Positions 61,453-64,000 of a stretch of 64,000 nt of DNA are shown piece by piece. The stretch covers positions 1 through 64,000 of the forward strand of contig NZ_VYKL01000014.1 in NCBI RefSeq assembly GCF_008710145.1. The letters are read 5' to 3'. The position numbers and the translations under genes are program-made. The notes beneath the pieces were generated by a model. The model saw only the letters and a program-made list of their open reading frames with translations, ran no database searches and was not told the DNA's origin. The DNA is from Niallia endozanthoxylica. GTDB lineage: Bacteria > Bacillota > Bacilli > Bacillales > Cytobacillaceae. How positions within the stretch are numbered: the first letter of the stretch is position 1; each line of letters opens with the position of its first letter.

Positions 61453-62511
61453 TTAAATTTCTCTCGGCCTAAACATTCTTGAATGCGGCATCTCAATTTT
61501 GAATAAATGCGCAGCGTTGCCTCCCAGAATAAGGTTCATATCATCTTGGGAAATCCGCAATCTTGTTAATTCACGCAAGCTCCATCCCCAATAATCCACT
61601 TGATGTGTGACCGGACCTTTTTTTCTAACTTGAACGCCATAACTTTCCGGATATCGGCCGGGTTGTGAATGGAAGCCCATGCTTGCGCCCCAATCCGTAC
61701 CCCATAAAAGTTTTTCCGGTCCGATATTTGGATCAATTAAAGCCTTTTCATATAACTCTGTCCAATATAACCCGGTTTCCAAATATACATTGTCGTGGCT
61801 CGCTGCTACGTGGAAGCTTTCCTCTACAAATCTCTCAGACCACCAGCCCTGCATGCCGCCATGGTCAATGATAATTGGTACATCAGGGAAGGCATTGGCC
61901 AAGTCATGGGCCCATAATGGGTTATAATTAGCCGGACCTAAGGAGCCGTATGAATATGGCACTGTATATCCCATCGGCGCTCCCGTGTGATAGCGAGCCA
62001 CTACATTATGATGCTGACAGACTTCCATAATAGCAAGCATGTTTCTGATAGCAGTTTCACGACTAATAATATTTTCCGGTGTATACGGCTGCGGCATGTA
62101 TGGCAGCTGTTCACCAATCCCGACAAATTTTCCGGTAGAAAGATGTTTATCCAGCTCGTCACAAACTCCCTGGATAGTCCACTCAATTTCTCCTTCCATG
62201 ACCAACTTGCTATACTCATCGATTCCCGCAAACGCGACAAATTTATTCGGATATTTTTCCACCAGCTCGGCATTAAGGGCATTTGTAAATCCAAATCCAG
62301 GTAGGAGGGCACACATATCGACTCCATAGCATTCCATATCATAGAAGAGTCTGTCTGTATTCGCATAAGGAACAATCTCCCTTATGGCTTCCGATAAATT
62401 ATTCCACTTATTTGTGACCGGCTTTTTGGCCGTCATGTCCTTCAGTTTTTTCCCTGCAGCAAATCTTTGTGCATGTACATGTGTATCCATTACAAATCTT
62501 CCGGCTTTCAA
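61453..62511 (-). CDS. Amidohydrolase of the ACMSD/resorcylate decarboxylase type
   Basis: 352-residue TIM-barrel metal enzyme (Amidohydro_2). Metal ligands: DTHVHAQ (residues 9-15), Glu/His region GIGEQLPY, AVARYHTGAP, PIIIDHGGMQGWW and LLWGTDWGAS (Asp). The subfamily includes aromatic acid decarboxylases and lactone hydrolases. Within an aromatic-acid cluster, nonoxidative decarboxylation of a hydroxybenzoate or ring-cleavage product is plausible. TTG at 62511 is eight bases after GGAGG. Confidence 0.87.
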   Translation of the reverse strand: MKAGRFVMDTHVHAQRFAAGKKLKDMTAKKPVTNKWNNLSEAIREIVPYANTDRLFYDMECYGVDMCALLPGFGFTNALNAELVEKYPNKFVAFAGIDEYSKLVMEGEIEWTIQGVCDELDKHLSTGKFVGIGEQLPYMPQPYTPENIISRETAIRNMLAIMEVCQHHNVVARYHTGAPMGYTVPYSYGSLGPANYNPLWAHDLANAFPDVPIIIDHGGMQGWWSERFVEESFHVAASHDNVYLETGLYWTELYEKALIDPNIGPEKLLWGTDWGASMGFHSQPGRYPESYGVQVRKKGPVTHQVDYWGWSLRELTRLRISQDDMNLILGGNAAHLFKIEMPHSRMFRPREI

Positions 62512-62685
62512 TAAGATTCCCTCCTAAATGATGAATTCATTTTTTTACATTTTTGTTCATCACTGCTTCAAATTATTTCCTGTTATTGGCATTTACTTCT
62601 TTCATTGAATATTTGCACTTATTTGCGGCTACGAACCTCCCATCGATTTTAAATGAATTATTAAATTACTAGTTATAAAATTTTG

Positions 62686-62711
62686 TTCACAATGTGAATT
62701 GATTGTTCACA
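62686..62711. promoter_or_regulatory. Operator-like TTCACAATGTGAA with a repeated half site
   Basis: Perfect 13-bp palindrome at 62686-62698 and a further GTTCACA at 62705-62711, upstream of the amidohydrolase gene. Candidate IclR site for the transport-ligase operon. Confidence 0.5.
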
Positions 62712-62821
62712 TTATTCATGATATAAATCTATCAAACTTTCATATTATTGTCAAAATATTTTATATTTTTTGATAACTTAAATAATTTATGTACATCAGT
62801 ATTAAACATTAAGAACTTCCG

Positions 62822-62856
62822 GTTGTATATTTGCAGTGTTACTGCAAATATACAAC
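62822..62856. repeat. Perfect 16-bp inverted repeat with 3-base loop
   Basis: Arms GTTGTATATTTGCAGT (62822-62837) and its complement (62841-62856). No T run on either side, so it is not a standard terminator. It lies between the cupin terminator and the amidohydrolase promoter region. Confidence 0.75.
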
Positions 62857-62872
62857 TGCCCGTCACACAAAA

Positions 62873-62907
62873 AGAAGCTGGGTTTTATCATTAACCAGCT
62901 TCTGCTT
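62873..62907 (-). terminator. Terminator after the cupin gene
   Basis: Stem AGAAGCTGG/CCAGCTTCT with T run on the minus strand. Confidence 0.8.
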
Positions 62908-62967
62908 TATTTTTCTCACCTATACTATGTTACGCTATGTCAAAAAGAAGCATTTTAAAGATTCCTA

Positions 62968-63516
62968 TTAGATATAAAGCTCCTTATTAATTGGAATTCC
63001 ATGTTCACGACAGTAGCTTTCATAGTGATTGATGTACCACCAGACATCACACGTTTCAAGGAAATTGGCATCCTCGTCGTAAAACTCAATCGCTCCATTC
63101 AGCCAGCCAAACAGCTTTACACCATCTGGGTGATCTGTCACAAGAGTATGTGTCTGGCCAGGTGTTTCATAAATAAATCCCCCAGGCCCTGCCACCCAGT
63201 CGTATTCGAGGTAGCGGACGCTTCCTTCCAGACAAAGCATTACCACCGTACCCCTGTGCTTGTGTGTACCAATTACACCAGGTGATTTGATCCATAGAAT
63301 ATTACTGAAAGTGTTGTTGCGAACATCGAAGGCAAGGTGTTTAATGGCAGCATTATCTCCGAACGGCACCCATGGGCTATCCTCGTCCGATACGAATTTA
63401 CCTTCAACACCATAGCGCTGAATCTCATCTGCATAAAGTTCGGGGACATTGACAATTTTATAAGCGCTCCCTGGAGCCGTCATTCTTTTTACATTATTTG
63501 TTGTTTCTGTCATCAT
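62968..63516 (-). CDS. Cupin protein, 2,4'-dihydroxyacetophenone dioxygenase-like
   Basis: 182 residues with a single cupin barrel. Metal-binding motif 1 is SPGVIGTHKHRGTVVMLCLEG and motif 2 is ETPGQTHTLV. The arrangement and the C-terminal LFGWLNGAIEFYDEDANFLE resemble the 2,4'-dihydroxyacetophenone dioxygenase family, which cleaves a side chain C-C bond using Fe(II) and oxygen. Substrate here is unknown. AAGGAGG precedes two ATGs (63516 and 63513); either may start. It ends in a terminator and follows the SDR by about 100 bases. Confidence 0.82.
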   Translation of the reverse strand: MMTETTNNVKRMTAPGSAYKIVNVPELYADEIQRYGVEGKFVSDEDSPWVPFGDNAAIKHLAFDVRNNTFSNILWIKSPGVIGTHKHRGTVVMLCLEGSVRYLEYDWVAGPGGFIYETPGQTHTLVTDHPDGVKLFGWLNGAIEFYDEDANFLETCDVWWYINHYESYCREHGIPINKELYI

Positions 63517-63614
63517 TTATTCCTCCTTAGTTATCATTAATATTTATGATTAATATTTTACTAACTCACAAGAAATCGTAATTTTCCTACTAGTTGCTTC
63601 ATTTCATCCTACAT

Positions 63615-64000
63615 CTATTGAGCGCAATATCCACCATCAACGAAGAGTTGACTTCCTGTTGTGAACTTGGATTCATCTGAAGCTAGGTAAAGAATTCCAT
63701 TTGCAACGTCTATTGGTTCTCCGAAATGTCCCACCGGAAGTAATGATTTGACGTATTCGACATCCTCAACATTTGCCATCAATGGAGTTTGAATATATGC
63801 TGGATGTATAGTATTCACCCTAATATTCAGGCCAGCTTTCGCGCAATAAAGAGCAGCGGACTTTGATAATTGATCTACTCCCCCCTTGCTTGCGCTATAT
63901 GCGACTAGTCCAGGATCACCAACCTTTGAAGCGATGGATGAAACATTGATAATGGATCCCTGCCCCGATCGTTTCATTGCTTCAATTCCATATTTAGTGC
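63615..64000 (-). CDS. Short-chain dehydrogenase/reductase, 5' end outside the window
   Basis: C-terminal 128 residues of an SDR; the frame stays open through the window end (TKYGIEAMKRSGQG precedes the first internal Met). Catalytic Ser in IINVSSIASKVG and Tyr/Lys in YSASKGG are present, as are NTIHPAYIQTPL and the C-terminal TGSQLFVDGGYCAQ of classical SDRs. It oxidises or reduces an alcohol or ketone with NAD(P). Likely first or early gene of the aromatic cluster. Confidence 0.9.
   Translation of the reverse strand, partial: TKYGIEAMKRSGQGSIINVSSIASKVGDPGLVAYSASKGGVDQLSKSAALYCAKAGLNIRVNTIHPAYIQTPLMANVEDVEYVKSLLPVGHFGEPIDVANGILYLASDESKFTTGSQLFVDGGYCAQ

Overview
The window comes from a low-GC, spore-forming Gram-positive bacterium, most likely a soil or environmental Bacillaceae (Bacillus/Neobacillus type). 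The grounds are strong AGGAGG ribosome binding sites, sigma-A promoters with 17-bp spacers, T-tailed hairpin terminators, PerR-like boxes before ahpF and ahpC, a FapR-like box before fabH, a CspB-type cold shock gene and a LysM/Gmad2 spore-type protein. I see no rRNA, tRNA, CRISPR array, phage or intact insertion sequence.

Positions 1-37.5 kb are mostly ordinary chromosomal genes: an acidic repeat protein cut by the left edge, DUF805 and DUF502 membrane proteins, an AEC transporter, fabH, an alpha/beta hydrolase, a HAD phosphatase flanked by two related perfect hairpins, an enoyl-CoA hydratase, a marR-MFS operon, a CysJ-like reductase without its flavodoxin domain, an RpiR regulator facing a 6-phospho-beta-glucosidase, wrbA, a LacI regulator with a KynB-type cyclase, a DUF4317 protein, a CarD-like protein, a second MarR with a DHA2 efflux pump, an O-methyltransferase behind a broken gene, an AlkD-type repair protein, a two-component system, a DUF3891 protein, a nitronate monooxygenase, csp, a LysM pair and a three-gene ABC-2 exporter. 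The second MarR controls three promoters that share a 15-bp operator: its own, carD and the efflux pump.

Positions 37.5-52 kb hold the most striking system: eleven minus-strand genes facing a GntR/FadR regulator. In transcription order they are a creatinase-like M24 protein with altered metal ligands, HyuA, HyuB, a ribose-type ABC importer (binding protein, ATPase, permease), Rieske oxygenase alpha and beta, a glutamine-synthetase-like ligase, an 86-residue unknown protein and a class I glutamine-amidotransferase-like hydrolase. Ligase, amidohydrolase and Rieske alpha/beta together are the gene set of known aniline dioxygenase clusters, in which the amine is first gamma-glutamylated. Here the set is in a Bacillus-like host, lacks the usual reductase and is joined to an importer and a hydantoinase-type enzyme. 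A 17-bp operator occurs four times, and two copies sit at exactly the same distance from near-identical promoters before the M24 gene and the Rieske genes.

Positions 52-55 kb carry ahpF and ahpC with separate promoters. From 55 kb to the right edge lies a second catabolic cluster on the minus strand: an SDR (cut by the edge), a dihydroxyacetophenone-dioxygenase-like cupin, an ACMSD-type amidohydrolase, a TAXI receptor, an EntE-like aryl acid ligase, a fused TRAP permease, an IclR regulator and a 4HBT-type thioesterase. It looks like uptake and CoA-dependent breakdown of an aromatic acid. The two clusters together suggest a catabolic island for aromatic compounds, with substrates that cannot be named from sequence alone.
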